A DNA stretch of 64,000 nucleotides. It comes from Azospirillum ramasamyi (lineage in GTDB: Bacteria > Pseudomonadota > Alphaproteobacteria > Azospirillales > Azospirillaceae). The notes under the pieces are model-generated. The model made no database searches, was not told the origin of the DNA, and saw nothing but the letters and a program-made list of their open reading frames with translations. Positions 22,587-32,052 of this stretch are shown piece by piece (position 1 is the stretch's first letter; each line of letters starts with the position of its first letter). The stretch spans positions 43,501 through 107,500 of the forward strand of contig NZ_CP029830.1 in NCBI RefSeq assembly GCF_003233655.1, given 5' to 3'. The position numbers and the translations under genes were made by a program.

Positions 22587-22958
22587 TCACTCCTCTGTCC
22601 GCCGCTCAAGCATGTCGAGGATGGCAGGGCCATTCTGTCTGAGAGCCGCTCTCCGCATGTCTTCAGGGAGAGGTCGACCATCGAGATCGGCGATGAGGAC
22701 GGTGCCGTCGTCCTGGACCTTGGCAGTCATCGGCAAATAGCGGTCGCCGCTCGGTTGCGGGTTCGGTGCCGCTCCTGAGTCGAGCCTCGTCCGGTAGGAG
22801 ATGCCGGTGCCCGGAATACCAACGTTAGCGTAAACCCCGTTCCTGCAAAAGATCATGCTCGCCCCCCGAGGTCCCGCTGAAAGGCTGAGTCCCTTGGTGC
22901 CGAGATTCAGCCTCACCCCCGGCACCAGCGTGATCGACTTGCGGAAGCGAAAGCCCAT
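22587..22958 (-). CDS. DUF4236-domain protein
   Basis: 123 residues. The first ~55 match the DUF4236 pattern: MGFRFRKSITLVPGVRLNLG, then LSLSAGPRGAS and NVGIPGTGISYRTRL. The rest is an acidic tail with a short helix (AILDMLERRTEE). The domain is often found in proteins near stress or phage genes, with no known function. It is the last gene of the Ter signalling run, with a 157-base gap after the FHA-like gene. The stop lies 31 bases from IS5 copy 2; DUF4236 proteins are often longer, so a truncation by the IS cannot be excluded. Confidence 0.75.
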   Translation of the reverse strand: MGFRFRKSITLVPGVRLNLGTKGLSLSAGPRGASMIFCRNGVYANVGIPGTGISYRTRLDSGAAPNPQPSGDRYLPMTAKVQDDGTVLIADLDGRPLPEDMRRAALRQNGPAILDMLERRTEE

Positions 22959-23115
22959 GACCTATCCTCGATGTTGTCTGCGGCGACCGCCCAAGCGCCA
23001 CCACACATGCAAAATTCGGAACGACATCGGCAAGTCCCAGGCCGAGCTAAGCGGGCTTAAGCTGTCTTTTCCAAAACTGTTTGATGCAATGATGGAAAGG
23101 GGAATTTGGGAGATA

Positions 23116-23952
23116 CTATGCCTTCTCCATCGCCGCCTTCGCCCGTACGACGACATGGGCATTCGAAATATCAAATCCTTCACCGACTGCCAGATTCCGC
23201 GACTTCTCGGTGGCGAGATCGCGAAGCACTATGCGCCCACCTTCCATGGAAACGTTCGCGAAGTGCGCCTTGGCACCAGGCATTTCAACAAGCCGGACAT
23301 CCGCGTCTCCGGCACATCCGAACAACACCGGCCGGTCGCCGAGCGAAACAGTGACCGTGCGCTCCTTCTCAAGCGATAGGCCTTTGGGCCGTATGGTCAC
23401 TTCGAGCCACGCCTCTCGGAAGGCAGCCTCGGCAAGGGCGATCGCTACGCCAATGGCCGCACCTGTGGTCGCCGTTCCCGCCGACAAGCTGGAGACCAGG
23501 TACATGAGGCCGCAACCTGCCAACCCTCCGACGCCGCCGGCGATCGATGCCGTCTTGGCCTTCAGGTTAGGGACCGCTTTCGACACGGCGAACCCGACGG
23601 CGATGCCGCCAAGTGTCCATCCAAGAAAGCGCCCAGCGTCCGTTGCGCCACCCAATGCTCCTGCGAGCGGAAAGCCCAGGTTGAGGGCAACGAAGCCGCC
23701 GATCATGCCGCCCCCACCACCAATGAGCAGGGCCTTGAGAAAGCTTTTCGAGTCGAACCTCTTGCCGAGATAGCGGGCTTGCCCGAAAGCGAGCAGGGCT
23801 CCGATGGATAGCCCGTCTAGGGCAGTGCCGAAGACCCATGATTTGAACGCGCTGTTCAAACCGAGCATGTCGTACAGAAAGGCGCTAATCAATCCGCCGA
23901 TTGCGCCGAAAACGGCGAAGTACGCCCTTTTATCCGACAAAAGCCGCTTCAT
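23116..23952 (-). CDS. Membrane protein with C-terminal FHA-like domain, Ter signalling module
   Basis: 278 residues. The first ~190 hold a series of glycine-rich membrane helices (AYFAVFGAIGGLISAFLY at the start, then GGGGGMIGGFVALNLGF, FLGWTLGGIAVGFAV, IAGGVGGLAGCGLMYLV, and TTGAAIGVAIALAEAAF). The last ~85 residues form a cytoplasmic beta domain resembling a forkhead-associated fold (VSLGDRPVLFGCAGDADVRL, then IVLRDLA), although not all canonical phosphothreonine-binding residues can be confirmed. It follows the kinase by 80 bases. ATG 23952 has GGGGAG 7 bases upstream. Confidence 0.65.
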   Translation of the reverse strand: MKRLLSDKRAYFAVFGAIGGLISAFLYDMLGLNSAFKSWVFGTALDGLSIGALLAFGQARYLGKRFDSKSFLKALLIGGGGGMIGGFVALNLGFPLAGALGGATDAGRFLGWTLGGIAVGFAVSKAVPNLKAKTASIAGGVGGLAGCGLMYLVSSLSAGTATTGAAIGVAIALAEAAFREAWLEVTIRPKGLSLEKERTVTVSLGDRPVLFGCAGDADVRLVEMPGAKAHFANVSMEGGRIVLRDLATEKSRNLAVGEGFDISNAHVVVRAKAAMEKA

Positions 23953-24032
23953 GCCTGGCTCCCCTTCCATCGTTCGATCGGCGGGCCTTTGTTCCCGTGG
24001 CCCGCCATTTCACCCGCCAATACGCCGGCGGC

Positions 24033-25523
24033 TCAACCCTCGACCAACTGCACCTGAATCAGACGCCCACCTTCTTCCCGCGAGAGAAGGTATTGGCTTC
24101 CATCTGAGAGTCGGACGTTGCCCCCAATCGGCAAGTCCTTTTTGGCGGCGACATCGTGCATCTGTGGCATCCCCTCGTTCACCAAGTACCAATCCCCCTG
24201 GTGAAGCTGGAAATAGCCAACTCGCTTCTTCATCTCAGGAGTTAGATGCTCGTTTGGGAAGACCTTCCGGTTTACGTGCCACGGGAACAGGGACTGCCCG
24301 TTCCACACCATGACTCTGTGATTGTCGGGTTGGAACGTTCCGCTGTGGCGGCTCGAATACAGATTCAAGACGGGTAGCTTGCCTTGGTAGGGGGTCCCAC
24401 AGAATGGGCACTTGGGCTTGCGCGTGTTGTCGAATACGTACCAGCCCATCTCGCACTTGCTTGAACATGGCTGGATCATATCGATGGTCCGCACCAGCGC
24501 GTTCTCCCACTCCGATGGAGTTGGCCGCTTCTGGGGATCGTGCAGCCCGTCGATGAAGGCCTTCTCGAACAGCGAGGCAAGCAGGGGACCGGCGATCGTG
24601 TACGGCATCTTGACGGGGTCGGCCCAAGGCAACTCGGTTGCCTTCAAATGATCGGCACGGACGCGGTTGCTCTGGTCCGTGGGATGCTCCACGAACAGAG
24701 CCCTCACCCCCATCGACAGCTCCTCGTCCTTCGATGCGTCGGTGTCATGCACCTTCGCTCCCCGCAGGGGGTGGCGGTAGAACAGGTACATGTAGATCAG
24801 CACCGCCAGAGCATGCCGGTCGGTCAGAGCGGACGGTAGCTTGCGAGCGGGGTCCTTCTTGTCGAGATGCTGGGTGGCGATGACCTCCGGCGCGATGAAG
24901 TCTGGGGTGCCCACCACGTCCGGCGGGAACTTGTTCGGCACCACGAGCCCGTCGATGTCGATGACGCAGGCCTTGCCGCCGGACGGATCGACGAGGACAT
25001 TCTTGTACGACAAATCGGAATGGGCCAAACCGGCCGCATGAAGTCGTCGAACTGCCCTGCTGATCAGCAGGCAGATCTGGAGGTGCTTCAGCCAGTCGCC
25101 CTTCTCCTTAGCGTCAAGGAACTTCGAGCGGTTGGATGCGCTTGCGAACCATTTCCCCTCTTTCTCCTTGCCCTTAATGCCAAGAATGTCGTTGTTCACC
25201 GAACCATGAGCGAAGAAAAAATGTGACTTGTAGGTCGGGGCAACAACGCCGAGGTGACCGTCCTTCTCGACGATGGCGGTCGGCCAGCAGAACAGCTCCT
25301 TCCAGTACTCTCCCCCATCCTTCTCAAAAATGCCGTCGCGGTACATCCCAACGATGGATTTCAGCCGTTCCTTGCCAGCATGGTCCAGCTTGTCCCGGAA
25401 GAAGGCGACGACGTAGGAGCGATCGGGGCTGAAGTATACGTCTTTCATCCCGCCTTGGCCGATTATCTCATCCTTGTATTCGACCTGTTGCCCGTCTTGA
25501 GTGGTAAGCTTGATAACCGTCAT
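24033..25523 (-). CDS. Ser/Thr protein kinase of the TerY-kinase-phosphatase triad
   Basis: 496 residues. The kinase domain (about 1-345) has a glycine loop IGQGGMKDVYF near 21, the catalytic loop HSDLSYKNVLVD near 168 (D170, N175), and DIDG in place of the usual DFG near 190; TPDFIAPEV follows. A zinc-ribbon-like part comes next (CSSKCEMGWYVF then CPFCG near 380), and the C-terminal ~100 residues form a beta-rich unit. Together with the PP2C gene (12 bases upstream) and the vWA genes it makes a phospho-signalling unit known from Ter loci. Substrates are unknown. Confidence 0.88.
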   Translation of the reverse strand: MTVIKLTTQDGQQVEYKDEIIGQGGMKDVYFSPDRSYVVAFFRDKLDHAGKERLKSIVGMYRDGIFEKDGGEYWKELFCWPTAIVEKDGHLGVVAPTYKSHFFFAHGSVNNDILGIKGKEKEGKWFASASNRSKFLDAKEKGDWLKHLQICLLISRAVRRLHAAGLAHSDLSYKNVLVDPSGGKACVIDIDGLVVPNKFPPDVVGTPDFIAPEVIATQHLDKKDPARKLPSALTDRHALAVLIYMYLFYRHPLRGAKVHDTDASKDEELSMGVRALFVEHPTDQSNRVRADHLKATELPWADPVKMPYTIAGPLLASLFEKAFIDGLHDPQKRPTPSEWENALVRTIDMIQPCSSKCEMGWYVFDNTRKPKCPFCGTPYQGKLPVLNLYSSRHSGTFQPDNHRVMVWNGQSLFPWHVNRKVFPNEHLTPEMKKRVGYFQLHQGDWYLVNEGMPQMHDVAAKKDLPIGGNVRLSDGSQYLLSREEGGRLIQVQLVEG

Positions 25524-25534
25524 GACATGTTCCT

Positions 25535-27298
25535 TCAGGGCACCAGCACAGCAAGGGTCCGATCGTCATGGTTCCCGGGCGACCAGAAGTCCAGCCACTC
25601 CAGGAACTGGTTCTTAAGTTCTCCGTTGGTTCGCGAAAGGTCGACGGCCTTCGTGAGATCGCCATTCCAGAACTCGACCCACCTGGAGGGATCGCCGAAC
25701 GCGGAGTCGGTCGGGAATTTTGGATCCGAGATGCCGTCAGTCATCAAGGTGATCGCGGTGAAGTCCTTGCGGACATCGAAGAATATCCGTTTGCCGACGT
25801 CGTCGAATCCGCCGGAGAATTCAGATTTGTGGAGAAAGCGGGTCTGCCCGGCGAACTCGCCGCTGTCCGGCAGCGTCAAAGTGGTCAGCGATCCGTCGCG
25901 GACGTCCAACACCGCCGCCCCGCCGTCGCCGACGGAAAAACCAGCAATGAACCAACCCTCCGGAACCTTGCGGACCACCCCGACGATCAGGGTGGTCGAG
26001 AACGCGGATGCCTTCTCGCCATGGGCGGCGGCCTCTTCCTCGATGGCTTTCGCCGCATTGAAGGCGGCGGTGGCCAAGGATTGATAGAGTTGGCTCCTGA
26101 TCTGTACGGCGGCGCCGGGGGTGCCCTGAAGGTAAGCCGGGACGAGTTTCGGCAGATGTGGAGTGACGTGGTCCTCGAGCATCAGCGGCAATTCGCGCAG
26201 GACGCTATCGACCGCGACCTTGGAGCCTCTGCGGGAGAACTTCGCGCTTCCGGCGCCGTCAGCCACCACGGCGACGTGCCAACCGCCGGGGCCGTTCGCC
26301 CAAAGCCCGAAATCGTCATCGCGGAACGTGCCGTCCTTGGCGTGGGACCGGCCGCGCTTGCTCGCCGCCACGCAAAGTAGGTCGCCTTCCTTCTGGTCGA
26401 AATCCTCGTCGGGCTTCCAGAACGGAGCGCTCCGGTCGCTGTCTTTGTTGACCCAGAGGGACTTGGGGTCGGGGATCACGGCGAGGTTGGCGACGACCTC
26501 CGCCCGCTTACCATGCAGGAGACCTTGCAGACGGATCACGAAGTCGCCGCTTACGGTGGGGGTGCCATTCAGGAGGTTGGATGCCTCGTCGAATGTGAGG
26601 CCTGAACCTCCGGCGTCCTCCAACTTGAGGCCCTTCATGCCGTCGATCTCGACCGCTCCCTTATACTCCTCGTTCGCTTTGGCATTCTTCAGGTACACGG
26701 ACTTCTTCACCGTCTCGATCGGCGTCACCGCAATGTTCTCCGAAGCCGCCGAATGTGCGGGGACAGCCGGTACGCCGCCGGGCTGGGGAACTGGCGCGGC
26801 AGGCGCCGGCAGGGGTGCCGAAGGCGGAACCGGCGGGAGAACGGAGCCGCCATCCGTCGAATTGGTTGTCGGTCCTGCGGCATGCCCTGGATCGGACGGA
26901 ATCTGGGGATCGGAGGTCATGGGCACCTTCGATGGCGGGGTCGGCTCATCGAATTCCTCGGACGGCACATACTTTCTGGCGCCGAACATGGAGGCCGGCC
27001 CCGGCTCGTCGGCCGCCTTGGCTGTGCTTGCCTGAGGCCTCGCGGGAGATTGGCTGTCGCTGGAAGACTGAGGCGCCGCAGTCCGCTCGATCACCGCCGC
27101 CCGATCCGCGATCCTTTTCCGCCGACTGTGGCTGGCTATGCGGTCGAGCACGAAAAGGATGCGGCGATACTCCGCAGGCAACCCAATGAAGTCCCGATAA
27201 CCATCGCCCGGGTCGGGAACGTTCGATTGCGTGACGATGTCAGCCAGATCCTTCATCGCGACGAGGATGAGGGGGCTGAACTTGAACCCATCGCTCAT
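25535..27298 (-). CDS. PP2C-family protein phosphatase with long N-terminal extension
   Basis: 587 residues. Residues 1-60 are helical, 85-200 are a Pro/Ser-rich linker, 215-290 form a putative Ig-like beta domain (LKLEDAGGSGLTFDEASNLLNG), and the PP2C domain occupies about 320-587. Metal-binding motifs are VVADGAGSAKFSRRGSK near 368, the late LMTDGISDPKF near 530 and DDRTLAVL at the end. It would reverse phosphorylation by the kinase encoded 11 bases downstream. ATG 27298 overlaps the stop of the upstream vWA gene by 4 bases. Confidence 0.86.
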   Translation of the reverse strand: MSDGFKFSPLILVAMKDLADIVTQSNVPDPGDGYRDFIGLPAEYRRILFVLDRIASHSRRKRIADRAAVIERTAAPQSSSDSQSPARPQASTAKAADEPGPASMFGARKYVPSEEFDEPTPPSKVPMTSDPQIPSDPGHAAGPTTNSTDGGSVLPPVPPSAPLPAPAAPVPQPGGVPAVPAHSAASENIAVTPIETVKKSVYLKNAKANEEYKGAVEIDGMKGLKLEDAGGSGLTFDEASNLLNGTPTVSGDFVIRLQGLLHGKRAEVVANLAVIPDPKSLWVNKDSDRSAPFWKPDEDFDQKEGDLLCVAASKRGRSHAKDGTFRDDDFGLWANGPGGWHVAVVADGAGSAKFSRRGSKVAVDSVLRELPLMLEDHVTPHLPKLVPAYLQGTPGAAVQIRSQLYQSLATAAFNAAKAIEEEAAAHGEKASAFSTTLIVGVVRKVPEGWFIAGFSVGDGGAAVLDVRDGSLTTLTLPDSGEFAGQTRFLHKSEFSGGFDDVGKRIFFDVRKDFTAITLMTDGISDPKFPTDSAFGDPSRWVEFWNGDLTKAVDLSRTNGELKNQFLEWLDFWSPGNHDDRTLAVLVP

Positions 27299-28368
27299 CC
27301 CCGCCCCCTGCCGATGTCGAAGCCTTCACCAGCCTCGGAGGTCCCGTACTGGCCAGTCTTGCCGCACCACGGGCACGTTTGTTCGCCACCGCCCTCAACA
27401 CAGTGGATTCGGCCGCATTCGCAGACGGCCATCCCGAACTGGGCTCCACAATGCGGGCAGTTCGGCTGACCGACGAGGTCTTCGGAACTTACGGACTGCC
27501 CGCTCCCCACACCCTCGGAAAGGTCGAAATAGCTGCTCTTCACCGGCATGGCAGTGTTCAGGGTATATCGTCGGGTCTTGAGGAGTTGGGAAAGAACCGG
27601 GTCCGTGGTCTCGATCCTGCCCATATGCCGCTCGTACTTGACCACGTAGGGCAGCTTGGTCTTCGCGCACTTGCCGACGAAGACAGCATAGCGGTCATCG
27701 ACCCCCGCAAACGGCGTCAAGCCCTCCGAGGACTCCACAGGGGCCAGCAGGCCAGGTTCAGCCTTCGCGAGGCTCACCTTTCCGTCCTGACCGGAACTGA
27801 CGCTGCGGCTCTGGCTCTGGATCGACATGGAGATCCATTTAATGAAGCGAGCGAACGCGTCGGGGGCAGAGTCGTTGAAGACCACGACCTCGTCGGTCAG
27901 TCGCTTCAACACGGCGTGATCCGCACCACCACCGATGGACACGGCCACGAGATTCACCCGATTGCGATATGAGCGGTTCCACCGGTCCACCGCCTTTGCG
28001 ACGTTGTCGGTGGGATTACCGTCGGTCAGCAGGAAGACGATGGGCCGCCAGTCACCCTTACGGTCCGGGGTGGTGGTTACGGCCATCCTGTCGATCTCGT
28101 CCATCAGGTGCGTGAGGCCTGCCCCCAATGCCGTGCCGCCACCGACCGGAAGCTCTGGAGGGTAGAAGGCGACGAGTTCCGTAAGCTGCGTCACCGTCCG
28201 TGCCTTGCCCGCGAACACGATCACCGACAGAAAGGCCGTCTCCAGAGCATATGGGTCCTTACGGAGCGTAGAGACGACGGCTCCAATACCCTCCTCCAGC
28301 TTGTACAGACTCTCGCCTACCATCGATTCGGAAACGTCGACGAGAAAGAAGACCGGTAGCCGGCGCAT
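27295..28368 (-). CDS. TerY-type vWA protein with C-terminal zinc ribbons
   Basis: 357 residues. The vWA domain (about 1-205) has the metal-ion-dependent adhesion motif VDVSESM at 9-15, T in GGGTAL near 83 and LLTDGNPTDN near 118. Unlike the two shorter vWA neighbours it continues with a beta-rich region (ISLAKAEPG to FVGKCAKTKLPYVVKYE) and two zinc-ribbon CxxC clusters near the end (NCPHCGAQFGMAVCECG and CPWCGKTGQ). Start ATG 28368 lies 11 bases after the preceding vWA stop. It is coupled to the PP2C gene. Confidence 0.85.
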   Translation of the reverse strand: MRRLPVFFLVDVSESMVGESLYKLEEGIGAVVSTLRKDPYALETAFLSVIVFAGKARTVTQLTELVAFYPPELPVGGGTALGAGLTHLMDEIDRMAVTTTPDRKGDWRPIVFLLTDGNPTDNVAKAVDRWNRSYRNRVNLVAVSIGGGADHAVLKRLTDEVVVFNDSAPDAFARFIKWISMSIQSQSRSVSSGQDGKVSLAKAEPGLLAPVESSEGLTPFAGVDDRYAVFVGKCAKTKLPYVVKYERHMGRIETTDPVLSQLLKTRRYTLNTAMPVKSSYFDLSEGVGSGQSVSSEDLVGQPNCPHCGAQFGMAVCECGRIHCVEGGGEQTCPWCGKTGQYGTSEAGEGFDIGRGRG

Positions 28369-28379
28369 TGTCAGCCTCT

Positions 28380-29015
28380 TCAGAACACGATCTGGATTTC
28401 GGGCGGCGGAGGCGGCAGGGCGACGGTGGCCGCCGCCCCCATCGACTTGTTGCCGCTGGCGATCGCCGCCGTCACCCACTTGAAGAAGCTGCTGAAGAGC
28501 GCGGAATCCATGGTGTCCAGAGAAACCACATGGTCACACAGCGGCTGGAGGTCCTCTTTCCGCACCTTCGGGCCGGCAACGCAGCCGATGACGCTGGCGA
28601 AGCCGATGGATCGGATGACCGGGCACTGCTCCTCGAACAGTTGAATGTCCGACGGCTTGCCGTCGGTCATCACGAACAGATAAGGGGCCCAATCCCCTTT
28701 CACCTCGGTGGTCGACTTCCTGATCTCCTGCCGGATCCGCTTTCCCAACGTCTCGAGCGCGAGGCCAAGATGAGTCGGACCCGACTGGGGGGTGGTGATC
28801 TCCGGCACCTGAAGCTCGTCCAGAGCCGTCAGTGGCACCACCACCTTGGCATCTGCATCGAAGGTGATGATGCTGACATGCACCGTCTCCAACGCGTGCG
28901 GATCCTGCCGCAACGCGCTGACCATGACGCGGATACCGTTGTTGACCGCCTCAATCGGCTCGCCTCGCATCGAGCCCGAGGTGTCAAGTAGCAGATATAC
29001 CGGAAGCCGTCTCAT
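28380..29015 (-). CDS. TerY-type vWA protein, second copy
   Basis: 211 residues, a single von Willebrand A domain. MIDAS motif LLDTSGSM at 9-16, GPTHL near 83, and VMTDGKPSD near 112. The C-terminus is a Pro-rich tail (VALPPPPPEIQIVF). vWA proteins of this type bind a divalent metal and are thought to act as scaffolds in Ter complexes. It is a paralogue of the neighbour at 29079-29714 with the same length and the same Pro-rich end. Confidence 0.88.
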   Translation of the reverse strand: MRRLPVYLLLDTSGSMRGEPIEAVNNGIRVMVSALRQDPHALETVHVSIITFDADAKVVVPLTALDELQVPEITTPQSGPTHLGLALETLGKRIRQEIRKSTTEVKGDWAPYLFVMTDGKPSDIQLFEEQCPVIRSIGFASVIGCVAGPKVRKEDLQPLCDHVVSLDTMDSALFSSFFKWVTAAIASGNKSMGAAATVALPPPPPEIQIVF

Positions 29016-29078
29016 GCTCCCCTCCTGATTCGCTCAGACCACTTGGATGGCGTCGGGGTCGGGACGCCAAACGCCGCG

Positions 29079-29714
29079 TCACACAAGGGTGATCTGAGGA
29101 GGAGGAGGCGGAAGCTCGTTCAGTTCGTTGGTGTCGGACTTCGTCAGATCCACCTTTTTGGACGAGGTGGAGATGCTCGCCGAAACCCACTTGAAGAACG
29201 CGCCGATGGTGCTGGAGTCGGCGGTGTCTAGCGACACGACGCATTCCGTGATCTTTTTGAGCAGGGTGCTGTCTGCCTGCGGACCTGCCGCACAGGCGAT
29301 GACCATTCCGGTTTTAACCTTCCGGAACTCGTTGAGGCCCTTTTCCCAATCGTCCGTCGGCTGGCCGTCCGTCATCAGGAAGACCAACGGCTTCCAGTCG
29401 CCCTTTGCGTCCGCCGTGGTCTTCTGCACCTCGCGCTCGATGCTCTCCTTGGTCACCTTCAGGGCGTCGCCCAGGGAGGTCGTCGATCCGGCTTCGATGT
29501 TCGGCGGCTGGAACGCCATGAGTTCCGTGAGCGGCACCACTTGGCGGGCCTTATCGTCGAAGACGATGACGCTGAGGTAGGCGGTTTCAAGCGCATAGGG
29601 GTCGGTCCGCAGGGTGCTCGCCAGCATCTGCATGCCGTTTCGGACGGCCTCAATGGGCTCCCCATGCATGGAGCCGGAGACGTCGAGCACGAGATAGACG
29701 GGAAGGCGGCGCAA
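29079..29714 (-). CDS. TerY-type vWA protein, first copy
   Basis: 211 residues. MIDAS motif LVLDVSGSM at 8-16, the Thr in GSTTSLGDAL near 83, and FLMTDGQPTDD near 112. The tail NELPPPPPQITLV parallels the next gene. The three consecutive vWA genes (29714 down to 27295) look like tandem duplication, with the last one extended. It follows terD by 60 bases. Confidence 0.88.
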   Translation of the reverse strand: MRRLPVYLVLDVSGSMHGEPIEAVRNGMQMLASTLRTDPYALETAYLSVIVFDDKARQVVPLTELMAFQPPNIEAGSTTSLGDALKVTKESIEREVQKTTADAKGDWKPLVFLMTDGQPTDDWEKGLNEFRKVKTGMVIACAAGPQADSTLLKKITECVVSLDTADSSTIGAFFKWVSASISTSSKKVDLTKSDTNELNELPPPPPQITLV

Positions 29715-29774
29715 GGGACTCTCCTGTGATCGGTTTACGTTCTGCCCCCTGGAAGTGGGGCCGGTGTCGGGAGA

Positions 29775-30353
29775 TCAGGCGACGTCGATGCCGAACTGGG
29801 CGCACATGGCGGCGAGGCCGCCGGAATATCCCTGGCCGACCGCCCTGAACTTCCACTCGCTATCCCGGCGGTAGACCTCACCGAAGATCATTGCGGTCTC
29901 GGTGGAGTAGTCCTCGGACAGGTCGTAGCGGGCGATTTCCTTGCCGGTCTCGTCGTTGACGATGCGAATGAAAGCGTTCTTGACCTGACCGAAGTTCTGC
30001 CGGCGGGCCTCCGCGTCATGGATCGTCACGGTGATCGCGACGGTCTGGATTTCCCCGGGAACCTTGTCCAAGTCCACGGTTATCGCCTCGTCGTCGCCAT
30101 CGCCGCTGCCGGTCCTGTTGTCGCCGGTGTGCTCCACGGAACCGTCCGCGGAACGGAGATTGTTGTAGAAGATGAACGCCTTTTCGTTAGGAACCTTGTG
30201 GTTCGCGCCCAGCATGAAGGCCGAAGCGTCGAGGTCGAAGTCGGCACCGTCAGTGGCTCGGGCGTCCCAACCGAGGCCGATCAGGATCTTCTTCAGACCG
30301 GGTTCGCTCTTCGAGAGAGAGACGTTGCCGCCTTTACTTAGCGAGACACTCAT
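29775..30353 (-). CDS. terD: TerD, calcium-binding stress protein
   Basis: 192 residues, exactly the usual TerD length. It begins [20 protein letters not shown], has [11 protein letters not shown] near 40, the acidic calcium-binding loop [15 protein letters not shown] near 75, and ends [13 protein letters not shown], which matches plasmid TerD rather than TerE. TerD proteins take part in resistance to tellurite, phages and colicins through an unclear, Ca-dependent mechanism. Transcribed in the same direction as terC, 99 bases after it. Confidence 0.93.
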   Translation of the reverse strand: MSVSLSKGGNVSLSKSEPGLKKILIGLGWDARATDGADFDLDASAFMLGANHKVPNEKAFIFYNNLRSADGSVEHTGDNRTGSGDGDDEAITVDLDKVPGEIQTVAITVTIHDAEARRQNFGQVKNAFIRIVNDETGKEIARYDLSEDYSTETAMIFGEVYRRDSEWKFRAVGQGYSGGLAAMCAQFGIDVA

Positions 30354-30452
30354 ATTTCACCATCTATGCCCAAACTGTTTGCGGTTATCCCCCAATTGGG
30401 GACTACCGTGCTGTAGAAGGGATTGGGGAAGCGGCCCCAGCACCCCTGGCAC

Positions 30453-31505
30453 TTAATCTGTCTTAGGTGCTCCGATTACCGCCGGCTCGTCCGAACCCGG
30501 CTCGTCTTTTTCCGGCCAGACAAACGACGTGACCACGCCAACTACCAGCGTGCCTATGACGACAAGCAGGCTTGCGTTCGGGCTGATGTGGAAGAAATTC
30601 CAACCGAAGACATGTTCACCGGACTGCAATGTCAGCTTAAAAGCGATGAAGAACAGCAATGCGATCACCGCCTTCTCAAGATGCACAAGGTAGCGGGTGA
30701 GCGCTGCGAGGACAAAATAAAGTGACCTCAGCCCGAGGATTGCGAAGATCATTGCTGCATAGACCAGGAGTGGCTCCTGCGTCACAGCAACGACGGCGGG
30801 AACTGAGTCGAAGGCAAACATCACGTCCGAGGTTTCGATGGCCATAAGGCACAGGAATGCGGGCGTGGCGAACAGCGCCGCGTCCCTGGGCAGGCGAATG
30901 GTTGGATCCGCATTCCTCAGGTCATTGGCGATCTTTCGGGTGAGGAAGAATCGCTCCGCATGCAGACGAGGGAAAATTGGTAAAATTTTCTCGGTTAAGC
31001 GAACAGACCAGTGGTTCGAATAATCCTCAATTTCATCGGCGTCATCACGCTTAGCCAACATTTTCCAGGCCGACCAAGCAACGATTGCAGCAAAGATAAA
31101 GCCAACCCACGGCGTCAGCATAAACAGGCCAGTGCCGGCGGCAACAAAAAGCCCGCGGAACACCAACGCTCCCACGATACCCCAGTATAGGATCCTGTGC
31201 TGCAAGGCTCCCTTGATGCCGAATGAAGCGAAGATCGCCATAAACACCATCAGGTTGTCGACCGACAGTGATTTCTCCAGTGCCCAACCTGCGAGGTACA
31301 GGTCTGCCCATTGCTTGTCGAAGCGGACCCAAAGATATCCGTAGAAGGCAACGGCGAGTGTCACCCAGAACAAAGACCACCACCCGGCATCCTTAAGAGA
31401 TATTGCCTTATGATGTCGATGGGCATAAAGATCAAGGTAGACGGAAAGGCCGATCACGCCAAAGAAAATAGCGAGAGCTTCCAGCGGAAAACCAAAGTGT
31501 GGCAT
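30453..31505 (-). CDS. terC: TerC-family integral membrane protein
   Basis: 350 residues with about nine membrane helices; it starts MPHFGFPLEALAIFFGVIGL. Family hallmarks are present: the DNLMVFMAIF segment near 97 and the FAFDSVPAVVAVTQEP motif near 225, with acidic residues inside helices thought to bind metal. The cytoplasmic loop around 150-200 holds the basic stretch before RNADPTIRLPRD. TerC likely exports or handles metal ions (Mn) and docks TerB/TerD proteins at the membrane. ATG 31505 was chosen as the family start. Confidence 0.95.
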   Translation of the reverse strand: MPHFGFPLEALAIFFGVIGLSVYLDLYAHRHHKAISLKDAGWWSLFWVTLAVAFYGYLWVRFDKQWADLYLAGWALEKSLSVDNLMVFMAIFASFGIKGALQHRILYWGIVGALVFRGLFVAAGTGLFMLTPWVGFIFAAIVAWSAWKMLAKRDDADEIEDYSNHWSVRLTEKILPIFPRLHAERFFLTRKIANDLRNADPTIRLPRDAALFATPAFLCLMAIETSDVMFAFDSVPAVVAVTQEPLLVYAAMIFAILGLRSLYFVLAALTRYLVHLEKAVIALLFFIAFKLTLQSGEHVFGWNFFHISPNASLLVVIGTLVVGVVTSFVWPEKDEPGSDEPAVIGAPKTD

Positions 31506-31587
31506 GCGAATAACCTCTAAACCTGCATAGGGTGCAGCAGAACAGATCGTCAACGGCGTAGGCGGTCATTTATTGCGGAGGCATCTC

Positions 31588-32040
31588 TCAGAGATTGAAG
31601 TCAGCGGGATCCAGACCCAATTCCGATGCCATTCTCCTCACGGCCGCACGCTCATGGGCGTCGAAGTCGCCGTCGGCGGCACCGATGGCACAGCAGACGC
31701 GGACGATGAGCTGCGCCTGCGGCTTCCCTCGGAACTTCCCGACCGCCTGCATCACCTCACCGGTGCCGATGGTCGAGTCGAACTCGAATTTCTCGACATA
31801 CTTCTGAAACAGCTTGATTACGTCATTCTGATCGAACACCTTGAGCTGCTCGGAAGCTCTCAGGTATCCCATCATTTTTTGCTTTTCTTGCGTAGAGACG
31901 TTCCCGTCGGCGTAGGCGACAAGTGCGCAGCCGGCGACGACCGCCTCCAGAAAGTCCCTGGACTTGAACTTCGTTATCTCGGTGCTAAGAGCTTCCCGAG
32001 CGTCGTTAACATTCTTTTTGATCCAGTCGGTGAATGACAT
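31588..32040 (-). CDS. terB: TerB-family protein
   Basis: 150 residues (TerB is ~151). All-helical with the two acidic metal-binding turns: VAYADGNVSTQEKQ near 42 and GAADGDFDAHERAAV near 122. TerB links TerC at the membrane to cytosolic Ter proteins. It lies 12 bases after terA and 82 before terC in the standard terZ-A-B-C-D order. Confidence 0.94.
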   Translation of the reverse strand: MSFTDWIKKNVNDAREALSTEITKFKSRDFLEAVVAGCALVAYADGNVSTQEKQKMMGYLRASEQLKVFDQNDVIKLFQKYVEKFEFDSTIGTGEVMQAVGKFRGKPQAQLIVRVCCAIGAADGDFDAHERAAVRRMASELGLDPADFNL

Positions 32041-32052
32041 CGCTTTTCCCCG

